Source: Haloterrigena turkmenica DSM 5511 (GTDB lineage Archaea; Halobacteriota; Halobacteria; Halobacteriales; Natrialbaceae). Taken from it: DNA of 64,000 nt. The stretch spans positions 868,001 through 932,000 of the forward strand of contig NC_013743.1 of NCBI RefSeq assembly GCF_000025325.1. Direction: 5' to 3'. Below, one piece after another: positions 24,574 to 32,331 of this stretch. Position numbers and translations under genes: made by a program. The notes below the pieces were generated by a model. That model did no database searches and was not told the DNA's origin. It was given only the letters and a program-made list of their open reading frames with translations. The first letter of the stretch is position 1. The number at the start of each line of letters is the position of its first letter.

Positions 24574-26349
24574 ATGACCCTCCCGTCGGATCGGTCTGAC
24601 GACCGAGTAAGTAGACGTGCCGTGCTCGCCGCTGGAAGTACTGGGATTGCCGGTTCCGTAGCCGGCTGTATGGACCGTATTCAGCGGCTCATCACCGGTG
24701 CGGCCAGCGATCAACTCTCGATAACTATCCTCACGCTGCCCACTGATAACGACCGACAGGCGATTCAGATCGCCCGCCAGCTCGAGAAGAACCTCAACGC
24801 GGTTGGTATCAACGTCCGGATCGAACCCCGCGCCAACGCCGAGTTGCTGCAGACGGTCTTGCTCGAGCACGACTTCGATTGTTACATCAGCAGCCACCCG
24901 GGCGGCTACGACCCCGACTTTCTGTACGAGACGTTTCACTCGAAGTTCGCCCCCGAATCCGGCTGGCAGAACCCCTACGGGTTCGTAGATACCGAGATCG
25001 ACGAGGTACTCGAGCGACAGCGCTCGACAACGGGGTCGGAACGAAAGGACGCCGTCGGCGAAGCGCTCGACCGACTGGCGCAAACGCACCCGATCGTGCC
25101 CATCTGCATTCCCGACGAGCGGCGACTCGTCAGAACGGATCGGTTCGACGGCTGGAACGACCACCACCTCGGGACCCAACTCGGCTACCTCGGTCTCGAG
25201 CCCGACGAGGACGACTTCGAGGACGAGGTGGTCCTGAACGCGGTGATCACCGACTCGAGCCCGTCGAGAAACCTCAACCCGCTTGCGGCGCCGTACCGCT
25301 ACCGGGGCCCGTTCATCGATCTCCTCTATGATTCGATTGCGACCGAAGACAACGGGGAACTCCGGCCGTGGCTCGCCGAGTCCTTGGAGTGGGACGGCTC
25401 GACCGCGACGGTCACGCTCCGATCGAACTGTCGGTTCCACGACGGCGAGCCGGTGTCCGCCGACGACGTCAAATTCACGTACGAATTTCTGGACGACACG
25501 TCACTCGGCGTCCGCGACGGACAGTCTCCGGCGCCGAGATACCGCGGACTGGGCGACGCCGTTGAATCGGTGACGGCCGTCGACGATCTGACCCTCCGGA
25601 TGCGATTCGGGACGAGCGACGAAGTCGGCAAACTGGCCTTTACGGTCCCGATTCTCCCGAAACACATCTGGAAGACGGCGGTCGAAGACCGCCTCGAAAA
25701 CGGCGCCGAGCCCATCCAGGGGACGTGGGATATCGTGACCACCGACGAGATCTCGCCGATCGGCAGCGGTCCGTACGCACTCGCCGAGCGGGAGCCACGG
25801 TCGCACATTCGATTCGAGCGCTTCGGCGATCATTTCACCAGTCGCGAGTACGTCGACCTGCCGGAACCCCGCGTCGACGAACTCGTCTTTCACGTCGAGC
25901 CGAACAGTAGCGCGGCCATCGAACAACTCGAGGCGGGGAACGCCGATGTGACGGCCTCCAGTCTCGGAGCGGAAACGGTCGGGGACGCTCCGTCCGGCCT
26001 CGAACTCGTCGAGTCCAAGTCGTGGTCGTTCTATCACATCGGGTTCAACGTCCGGAACTCGCCGTTCAGCAACCTCCACTTCCGACGAAACGTCGCGCGA
26101 TTGATCGACAGGGAATCGCTCGTGGCGGACGTCTTCAACGGGCAGGCGAGCCCGTCCGTCACACCGGTTACGGAGGAGTGGGTACCGGACGACCTCGAGT
26201 GGGACGGTGCCGCACCATACGCGCCCTTTTTCCGTGATGAAACGAACAGTGGGGATACGGGAGAACTGGACGTCGAACGGGCGAAGCGATCCTTCGAACG
26301 GCACGGATTTCAGTACGACGAAGAGGGAGAATACATCGTGAGGTCCTGA
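24574..26349 (+). CDS. ABC transporter substrate-binding protein (SBP family 5), circularly permuted
   Basis: 591 residues. Tat lipoprotein signal: VSRRAVLAAGSTGIAGSVAGC. Residues ~48-200 (LSITILTLPTDNDRQ..., ELLQTVLLEHDFDCYISS, GYDPDFLYETF, DTEIDEVLERQRS, ALDRLAQTHPIVPI) correspond to the C-terminal part of DppA/OppA proteins. Residues ~225-591 (RNLNPLAAPYRYRG, ELRPWLAESLEWDG, DDVKFTYEF, PIGSGPYAL, NLHFRRNVARLIDRESLVADVF, DVERAKRSFERHGF) correspond to their N-terminal part. So the normal order is swapped. Binds peptides or similar solutes outside the cell. Its stop overlaps the PAP2 start. Confidence 0.85.
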   Translation: MTLPSDRSDDRVSRRAVLAAGSTGIAGSVAGCMDRIQRLITGAASDQLSITILTLPTDNDRQAIQIARQLEKNLNAVGINVRIEPRANAELLQTVLLEHDFDCYISSHPGGYDPDFLYETFHSKFAPESGWQNPYGFVDTEIDEVLERQRSTTGSERKDAVGEALDRLAQTHPIVPICIPDERRLVRTDRFDGWNDHHLGTQLGYLGLEPDEDDFEDEVVLNAVITDSSPSRNLNPLAAPYRYRGPFIDLLYDSIATEDNGELRPWLAESLEWDGSTATVTLRSNCRFHDGEPVSADDVKFTYEFLDDTSLGVRDGQSPAPRYRGLGDAVESVTAVDDLTLRMRFGTSDEVGKLAFTVPILPKHIWKTAVEDRLENGAEPIQGTWDIVTTDEISPIGSGPYALAEREPRSHIRFERFGDHFTSREYVDLPEPRVDELVFHVEPNSSAAIEQLEAGNADVTASSLGAETVGDAPSGLELVESKSWSFYHIGFNVRNSPFSNLHFRRNVARLIDRESLVADVFNGQASPSVTPVTEEWVPDDLEWDGAAPYAPFFRDETNSGDTGELDVERAKRSFERHGFQYDEEGEYIVRS

Positions 26350-27317
26350 TGCTCGCCGAGTTACTGACGCAGGTAGCGGTCGTCATCGCCGTCCTACTCG
26401 TCGGGTTCGTCCCCCTGTGTATCGGCCGACGCCGGCTGCGGGCGACCCGCCGCGAGTGGCGGGACCGAATGCGAGAGTCCGCCCCCGTCGCGAGCGTGGT
26501 GCTCGTCGTGTTACTCGCGAACCGATTCACTCGACAGCATCTTCCCGATCTCTCCTGGGCGATCGACTGGAACCTGACGCCGACGTTTTACGCCATCGAG
26601 GGAGAGGCGATCATCTGGTTCCAACAGTTCGCCAGCCCGACGGTGACGCAGTACTTTTCGTTCGTCTACATCTACGGCTACGTCTTCATTCTGATCTTCC
26701 CCGTGATCGCGTACTTCGCGCTGTCGGATACGCGCCCGCTCCGGGAGCTGCTGTCCGCATACGCGCTGAACTACCTGCTCGGACTGTTCCTCTACCTCCT
26801 GGTGATCGCGTACGGGCCGCGAAACATCATGCCCACCGAGATCGGGACCGTGCTGTACGATTTCCGACCGCAGTATCAGTACCTGACGGGGGAGGTCAAC
26901 CACAACACCAACGTCTTCCCGTCGTTGCACACCTCGCTGTCAGCGACGATCGCGATCTTCGCCTACCGAACGAGAGAGGAGTACCCGATCTGGTTCGCCG
27001 TTGCGGTCCCGCTGGCGGCGAGTATCGTGATCTCGACGATGTATCTGGGGATTCACTGGGCGATCGACGTCGTCGCGGGCATCCTGCTCGCGGCCTTTAC
27101 GGTGTACGCCGCCGACCGTCTCGTCGGCCGCTGGTCGCTCTCGGAGGACTTCGGCATCGAGGTAGACGAGTACGCGGCCCGAATCCGGCGGGTCGCCGGA
27201 ACGAGCGCACCGACCGATCCCTCCCCGTCCGCCGAGGACGACGAGTACGGCGAGACCGACGGGACCGACGTCGAGAGCCCCTCGAGCGACGAGCCGTCGA
27301 CGAGTCGCCGGTCGTAA
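26349..27317 (+). CDS. PAP2-family membrane phosphatase / phosphotransferase (Aur1/Ipt1-like)
   Basis: 322 residues, about six TM helices. PAP2 signature pieces: YGPRNIMP (motif 1 remnant), VFPSLHTSLSATI (PSxHT motif 2) and STMYLGIHWAIDVVAGIL (SxxxxxxHxxxD motif 3). Such enzymes cut or transfer phosphate on lipid-linked or inositol-phosphate substrates. The C-terminal ~60 residues are an acidic, Ser/Pro-rich cytoplasmic tail. The ATG overlaps the SBP stop by one base (TGATG), so the two form one operon; why an SBP is paired with a lipid phosphatase is unclear. Confidence 0.82.
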   Translation: MLAELLTQVAVVIAVLLVGFVPLCIGRRRLRATRREWRDRMRESAPVASVVLVVLLANRFTRQHLPDLSWAIDWNLTPTFYAIEGEAIIWFQQFASPTVTQYFSFVYIYGYVFILIFPVIAYFALSDTRPLRELLSAYALNYLLGLFLYLLVIAYGPRNIMPTEIGTVLYDFRPQYQYLTGEVNHNTNVFPSLHTSLSATIAIFAYRTREEYPIWFAVAVPLAASIVISTMYLGIHWAIDVVAGILLAAFTVYAADRLVGRWSLSEDFGIEVDEYAARIRRVAGTSAPTDPSPSAEDDEYGETDGTDVESPSSDEPSTSRRS

Positions 27318-27369
27318 CGGGACGCGATCGACGCCCGCGCGAATCCGAGCGGTCGTTCGCGCTCGAGGC

Positions 27370-27900
27370 TCACTCCCGGATTTCGATCTCGGTCGCGGCG
27401 ACGAGGCCGCGGTCGGCCGCGTCGTCTCGATTGACTCGCGCTGTGAGCGTGTAGCAACCGGGATCGACGGGTGCCCACTCGTTCTCGGCGATCCGGATGC
27501 GCTGGGGCCACTCGCGGCTGAATCGCTTGCGCTCGCCGCGGGCGAAGGAAAACGCGTCGGGACGGTCGGGTACCGGACGCTCGAGCCGCGAGGCGGCCGT
27601 CGCTCCGTCGACGGCCCAGACCCACCGCTCGGGGGAGTCGGTCCGCAGCCGGATCGGAAACGGGAGCCGATTGCGGAACTCGACGCGGACGGCGACGGGG
27701 TCGCCGCGCTCGTAGACGTCGCGGTCGGTCGCGATCGAGACCGCGACGGCCCGCGTGCGGAGCGCGACGGGCACGAACGCGTGGCTGAACGCGTCCCAGT
27801 TGATCGTGCGGCCAGTCTCGTCCGCGCTCGACGCGGGCGCGAACGGATCGTCCGCGTCCCGTTCGAGCGCGTTCGAGTCGTCGACTCGTTTTCGCGTCAT
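27370..27900 (-). CDS. BsuPI-like domain protein, last gene of dpp operon
   Basis: 176 residues, starts MTRKRVDDSN; its ATG overlaps the dppF stop (ATGA). No signal peptide. The C-terminal ~120 residues read as one Ig-like beta sandwich: VSIATDRDVYERGDPVAVRVEFRNRLPFPIRL, WVWAVDG, FARGERKRFSREW, VDPGCYTLTARVN, resembling the BsuPI proteinase-inhibitor/DUF domain. Conserved as a trailing gene of haloarchaeal peptide transporters as far as I recall. Function unknown; maybe modulates the ATPase it is coupled to. Confidence 0.55.
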   Translation of the reverse strand: MTRKRVDDSNALERDADDPFAPASSADETGRTINWDAFSHAFVPVALRTRAVAVSIATDRDVYERGDPVAVRVEFRNRLPFPIRLRTDSPERWVWAVDGATAASRLERPVPDRPDAFSFARGERKRFSREWPQRIRIAENEWAPVDPGCYTLTARVNRDDAADRGLVAATEIEIRE

Positions 27901-29207
27901 CGGTGTGGTGTCTCCGTCTCGGGGTCGTCCGGCAGGTGGTCCGCGTACGCGTCGTCGAACCGGTGACAGGCGATCGAACGGTCGCCGTCGCCGCCGTCGA
28001 CCGGCTCGAGTCGCGGCCGATCGGTCTCGCACGGCGTCGCGAAGGCCGAGGCGAGTCGCGCCCGCCCGTCGGCGATATCGCCGGCCGCGATGGCCTCGAG
28101 TGCGTCCGCGAGGACGCGGTCGGCGTCGTCGTCCCGAAGTTCGGTCGGGATGTCGAACGCGTCGCGGATCGCGGCGGGAACGTCCTCATCGGCCACCGAG
28201 GTAGCGAGTACCGACTCGAGGCCGTCTTCGGCGTCGGCGAGTCGTCTCCGCAAGCGGAGGATCCCCCGAATCGCGTCGGACTCGAGGTCGTACTCGGCGG
28301 GCGGGAGCACCGACGGACAGCGCGTGTGGAACCGGCAGCCCGACGGACAGTCGCCCGGGGAGGGGACGGCGCCCTCGAGGACGATCCGGTCGCCCTCCCA
28401 GCGTGGATCGGGTTCGGGGATCGCCGAGCGCAGCGCCGCCGTGTAGGGGTGTGACGGGTCGTCGAAGACCGCCTCGGTCGGGCCGACGTCGACGATCTTC
28501 CCGAGGTACATCACGGCGACTCGGTCCGCGACGTGCGCGACGATCGAGAGGTCGTGAGCGATGAAGAGATAGGCGAGTCCGAACTCGTCTTGCAGGTCGG
28601 CCAGCAGGTTGCAGAGCTGGGCCTGGACCGAGACGTCCAGCGACGACACCGGTTCGTCGCAGACGACGAGTTCCGGTTCGACGGCCAGCGCGCGGGCGAT
28701 GGCGATTCGCTGTTGCTGGCCGCCGGAGAACTCGTGAGGGTACCGCTCAGCGTGGCCTGGCGCGAGCCCGACGGTCTCGAGCAGGTTGCGGACGCGGGCG
28801 TCGCGCTCCGACGGCGGGACGACGTCGTGCACTTCGAGGGGTTCGCCGATGGTGTCGCCGACGGTCAACCGCGGGTTCAGGCTCGCGCCGGGGTTCTGCG
28901 GGACGTACTGGACGTCCGTCCGCACCGCTCGGAGTTCGGATCGGGAGCAGGCGGTCAGGTCGGTGCCGCGGTAGGACACCGTGCCGGCGGTCGGCTCGGT
29001 GAGCCGAAGCAGCGAGCGGGCCAGCGAACTCTTGCCGCAGCCGCTCTCTCCGACCAGTCCGAGCGTCTCCCCCTCGCGGATCTCGAGATCGACGCCGTCG
29101 ACGGCCCTGATCGTGCGTTCGTTGCCCAGCAGTCGGTCGAGGACGCCGTCGGCCGTCACGTACTCCTTCTCGAGGCCCTCGACGCGGAGCAGCGGTTCGT
29201 TGCTCAC
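27897..29207 (-). CDS. dppF: Oligopeptide/dipeptide ABC transporter ATP-binding protein (DppF type) with extended C terminus
   Basis: 436 residues. Walker A GESGCGKSS, Q-loop, signature FSGGQQQRIAIARAL, Walker B LVVCDEPVSSLD and switch His in IAHDLSIV are intact. After the oligo_HPY Cys cluster (CPSGCRFHTRCPSVLPP) there are ~105 extra residues (acidic, helical) before the terminal CETDRP...ACHRF piece, i.e. an insertion inside the usual iron-sulfur-like Cys module. Energises uptake with DppD. ATGA overlap with dppD on one side and the BsuPI-like gene on the other. Confidence 0.88.
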   Translation of the reverse strand: MSNEPLLRVEGLEKEYVTADGVLDRLLGNERTIRAVDGVDLEIREGETLGLVGESGCGKSSLARSLLRLTEPTAGTVSYRGTDLTACSRSELRAVRTDVQYVPQNPGASLNPRLTVGDTIGEPLEVHDVVPPSERDARVRNLLETVGLAPGHAERYPHEFSGGQQQRIAIARALAVEPELVVCDEPVSSLDVSVQAQLCNLLADLQDEFGLAYLFIAHDLSIVAHVADRVAVMYLGKIVDVGPTEAVFDDPSHPYTAALRSAIPEPDPRWEGDRIVLEGAVPSPGDCPSGCRFHTRCPSVLPPAEYDLESDAIRGILRLRRRLADAEDGLESVLATSVADEDVPAAIRDAFDIPTELRDDDADRVLADALEAIAAGDIADGRARLASAFATPCETDRPRLEPVDGGDGDRSIACHRFDDAYADHLPDDPETETPHR

Positions 29208-30271
29208 TCGGACTCACCCCCGTCTCCGTCCTCGCCCCTGACGACGACATCGTAGTCCAGCCCGTCCTCGAGGACGCCGGTGTACTCGTGGCAGGCCGCG
29301 AGGTGGGCGTCGGGGGCCGCTTCGAGCGGCGTCGCGGCCGTCCCGGTCTCCGCGTCGACGAGCGGCGGGTCCCGGGTCGCACAGCAGGACTCGGCGTACG
29401 GACAGCGCGGGTGGAACCGACAGCCCGTCGGGGGATCGACGAGGTCGGGCGCGCTGCCGGGGATCGTCGCCAGTCGGTCGCGGTCGTCACCGAAGCGGGG
29501 GATCGACGCCATCAGCCCGACCGTGTAGGGGTGTTTGGGATCGTAGTAGAGGTCGTCGACGGTCGCACGCTCGACGATCTGGCCGGCGTACATGACCAGC
29601 ACGCGATCGCAGCGTTCGGCGACGACGCCGAGGTCGTGGGAGACGAACTGGATCGCCGTCTCGAACTCCGCGGCGAGCTCCTCGAGCAACTCGAGAATCT
29701 GCGCTTCGATCGTGACGTCGAGCGCCGTCGTCGGCTCGTCGCAGACGAGCAGGTCGGGCTCGCAGGACAGCGCCATCGCGATGACGATCCGCTGTTGCTG
29801 GCCGCCGGAGAACTCGTGGGGGTAGTCCGCGTAGCGGCGCTCGGCGTCGGGAATGCCGACACGCTCCAGGAGTTCGACCGTCCGTCGGCGGGCTCGCTCG
29901 TCGGTGACGTCCCTGTGGGCGCGGATCGCCTCGGCGATCTGTTCGCCGACGGAGTAGACGGGGTTGAGCGCCGTCTCGGGGTCCTGAAACACCATCGCGA
30001 TCTCGTCGCCGCGGAGCGATCGCAGCTCCGAATCGGAGCACTCCAAGATGTTCCGGTCTCGAAAGCGGATCTCGCCGCCGACGATCTCGCCGGGCTCGTC
30101 GATCAGCCCCAGCAGGGCGAGGCTGGCGACGGTCTTGCCGGCGCCGCTCTCGCCGACGACGGCGAGGCGTTCGCCGCGTTCGATCTCGTAGCTGATCCCG
30201 TCGACCGCGCGGACCACGCCGTCTTCGGTGTAAAACTGGACGACGAGGTCCTCGACTTCGAGCAGCGCCAC
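29204..30271 (-). CDS. dppD: Oligopeptide/dipeptide ABC transporter ATP-binding protein (DppD type)
   Basis: 355 residues. Walker A GESGAGKTV, signature FSGGQQQRIVIAMAL, Walker B LLVCDEPTTALDV, switch His in VSHDLGVVAE, and the oligo_HPY tail with CRFHPRCPYAESCC...CHEY. Normal length. Starts 1 bp after the dppC stop region and overlaps dppF by 4 bp. Confidence 0.9.
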   Translation of the reverse strand: MALLEVEDLVVQFYTEDGVVRAVDGISYEIERGERLAVVGESGAGKTVASLALLGLIDEPGEIVGGEIRFRDRNILECSDSELRSLRGDEIAMVFQDPETALNPVYSVGEQIAEAIRAHRDVTDERARRRTVELLERVGIPDAERRYADYPHEFSGGQQQRIVIAMALSCEPDLLVCDEPTTALDVTIEAQILELLEELAAEFETAIQFVSHDLGVVAERCDRVLVMYAGQIVERATVDDLYYDPKHPYTVGLMASIPRFGDDRDRLATIPGSAPDLVDPPTGCRFHPRCPYAESCCATRDPPLVDAETGTAATPLEAAPDAHLAACHEYTGVLEDGLDYDVVVRGEDGDGGESE

Positions 30272-30272
30272 G

Positions 30273-31343
30273 CTACCGGCGCCTCCGTTCGGCGGTCTCG
30301 CCTCGCGGATCGAGGGCGTCGTTGATCCCGTCGCCGACGAGGTTGATTGCCATCACGAACAGGAAGATCGCCAGCCCGGGGAAGACGGTGCGGTGCCAGT
30401 GGCCGCCGGCGATCGAATCGCGGCCGTCCGCGAGCATCGACCCCCACTCGGCGGTGCTCGGCTCGAGGCCGAGGCCCAGGAATCCCAGCGCCGCGGCCGT
30501 CAGGACGACCGTCCCGACGTTCAGCGTCGCCTGGACGATGACGGGGGCGACGGCGTTCGGAAGGACGTGTCTGGCGATGACGGTTCGATCCGGCGTCCCG
30601 AGGGCCCTCGCGGCGGTGACGTACTCGCGTTCTTTCACCGAGAGGACCTCGCCGCGCAACAGGCGAGCGTAGCCGATCCAGCCGGTCAGCGCGAGCGCGG
30701 CGACGATATTCCAGTAGCCGCGGCCGACGACCGCGACGACGGCGATCGCGAGCACCAGGAACGGGAACGCGTAGAGGGTGTCGACGACCCGCATGACGAG
30801 TTCGTCGACCCAGCCGCCGAAGTAGCCGGCGATCGCGCCCAGCGGAACCCCGACGACGAGCGCGAGCGCGACGGCGACGACCCCGATGCTGAGGCTGAAC
30901 CGCCCGCCGACGAGGACCCGAGAGAACAGGTCCCGGCCCGCCCAGTCGGTCCCGAAGGGGTGGGCCACCGACGGCCCGGCGTTGGGCGGCCCGACGTACA
31001 TCTCGGCGGGATCGTACGGCGCCAGCGAGAACGGCTGGACCGTGATCGTGTACTCGGCCGTCGAGAACGCGATCGGTCGGGCGAAGACCGCGACGATCGA
31101 GAGCACCGCGATGATCGCGAGGCCGAGCATCGCTGTCCGATTCGATCGAAATCGACTCCAAGCATCTTCGAACCGGCCTCGAGACAGGGGCGCGGCGTCG
31201 ACTGCCCGGCCGTCAGTCGCTCGACCGTCGACCCAGGGATCGACGGCGGCGTCGTCGCGGTCGGCCGCGACCGCCTCGTCGAACCCCTCGATGCGAATCC
31301 GGCCGCGCTCGGTCGTCGATCGATCTCGTGTCTCTCGGGTCAT
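30273..31343 (-). CDS. dppC: Oligopeptide/dipeptide ABC transporter permease (DppC type)
   Basis: 356 residues. A ~65-residue charged cytoplasmic leader is followed by six TM helices. Contains FGTDWAGRDLFSRVLVGGRFSLSIG and the EAA loop (REYVTAARALGTPDRTVIARHVLPNAVAPVIV). An N-terminal OppC-type TM comes before the large loop. The long N-terminal leader is more extended than in bacterial DppC. Forms the membrane channel with DppB. Confidence 0.9.
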   Translation of the reverse strand: MTRETRDRSTTERGRIRIEGFDEAVAADRDDAAVDPWVDGRATDGRAVDAAPLSRGRFEDAWSRFRSNRTAMLGLAIIAVLSIVAVFARPIAFSTAEYTITVQPFSLAPYDPAEMYVGPPNAGPSVAHPFGTDWAGRDLFSRVLVGGRFSLSIGVVAVALALVVGVPLGAIAGYFGGWVDELVMRVVDTLYAFPFLVLAIAVVAVVGRGYWNIVAALALTGWIGYARLLRGEVLSVKEREYVTAARALGTPDRTVIARHVLPNAVAPVIVQATLNVGTVVLTAAALGFLGLGLEPSTAEWGSMLADGRDSIAGGHWHRTVFPGLAIFLFVMAINLVGDGINDALDPRGETAERRRR

Positions 31344-31353
31344 CGGTCGTATC

Positions 31354-32307
31354 TCACCGTTCGTCTCTGATCCGCGGGTCGAGTACGGCGTAGGCGATAT
31401 CGACGAGCAGGTTCGCGACGACGACCGAGACGGCGATGACCAGCACCGTCGCCTGGACGGTCGGGAAGTCGCGCTGTCCGATGGCGCCGACCAGGAGCCG
31501 CCCCATGCCGGGCCAGGAGAACACCTGCTCGACGACGACCGCGCCGTCGACGAGGAGGGTCAACTGGAGGCCGGCGACGGTGACGACGGCGATCAGGGAG
31601 TTGCGCAGGACGTGTTTGCAGATCACCGTCCGCTCGCGCAGCCCCTTCGCGCGGGCCGTCCGGACGTACGGCGCGTTCAGTTCCCGGAGCATCGACGAGC
31701 GCAGCAGGCGCGCGACGAGCGCGGCCGAGGCCGTCCCGAGCGTGATCGTCGGTAGGACCAGAAACCACAGCGTCTCGAGGCTCAAAAGCGGCGCGTCGGG
31801 CGGAATAACCCGGAACCAGCCGAGGTGAACGCCGAAGACGAACAGGAGGACCAGCCCCAGCCAGAAGTTCGGCGTCGCGATGCCGGCCAGCGCCGCGATG
31901 CGGCTGACCTCGTCGGCGGGTTCGCCCCGCTTGACGGCCGAAACGACGCCGACGGGAATCCCAATCAGGAGCGAACAGAGCCACGCCGCGCCCCCGAGTA
32001 CGAACGTGTAGGGCAACCGATCGGCGATCGTCGCCCCGACGTCGCGACCCGTGATCGGCGACCGGCCGAACTCGAGGACGAGCGCGTCGCGCAGCCAGAA
32101 CAGATACTGCTCCCAGACCGGGCGATCGAGGTTGTACTCGGCTTCCAGGGATTCCCTGACGGCCGGGTCGACCTCCCGAAAGCCGAGGACGGCGTCGATC
32201 GGATCCCCCGGCGTCAAGTGGAGCAAGGAAAACGTCAGGGCCGTCACACCCAGCAGTACCGGAACCGAAACCAGCACCCGCTTTAGGACGTAGTTGGCCA
32301 GCGTCAT
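31354..32307 (-). CDS. dppB: Oligopeptide/dipeptide ABC transporter permease (DppB type)
   Basis: 317 residues, six TM helices. N-terminal NYVLKRVLVSVPVLLGVTALTF, LTPGDPIDAVLG, and the EAA loop SMLRELNAPYVRTARAKGLRERTVICKHVLRNSL. Twenty-four bp after the SBP stop; 10 bp before dppC. Confidence 0.9.
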   Translation of the reverse strand: MTLANYVLKRVLVSVPVLLGVTALTFSLLHLTPGDPIDAVLGFREVDPAVRESLEAEYNLDRPVWEQYLFWLRDALVLEFGRSPITGRDVGATIADRLPYTFVLGGAAWLCSLLIGIPVGVVSAVKRGEPADEVSRIAALAGIATPNFWLGLVLLFVFGVHLGWFRVIPPDAPLLSLETLWFLVLPTITLGTASAALVARLLRSSMLRELNAPYVRTARAKGLRERTVICKHVLRNSLIAVVTVAGLQLTLLVDGAVVVEQVFSWPGMGRLLVGAIGQRDFPTVQATVLVIAVSVVVANLLVDIAYAVLDPRIRDER

Positions 32308-32331
32308 TTAGAGCCGAGTTGCGAGCGGTGG

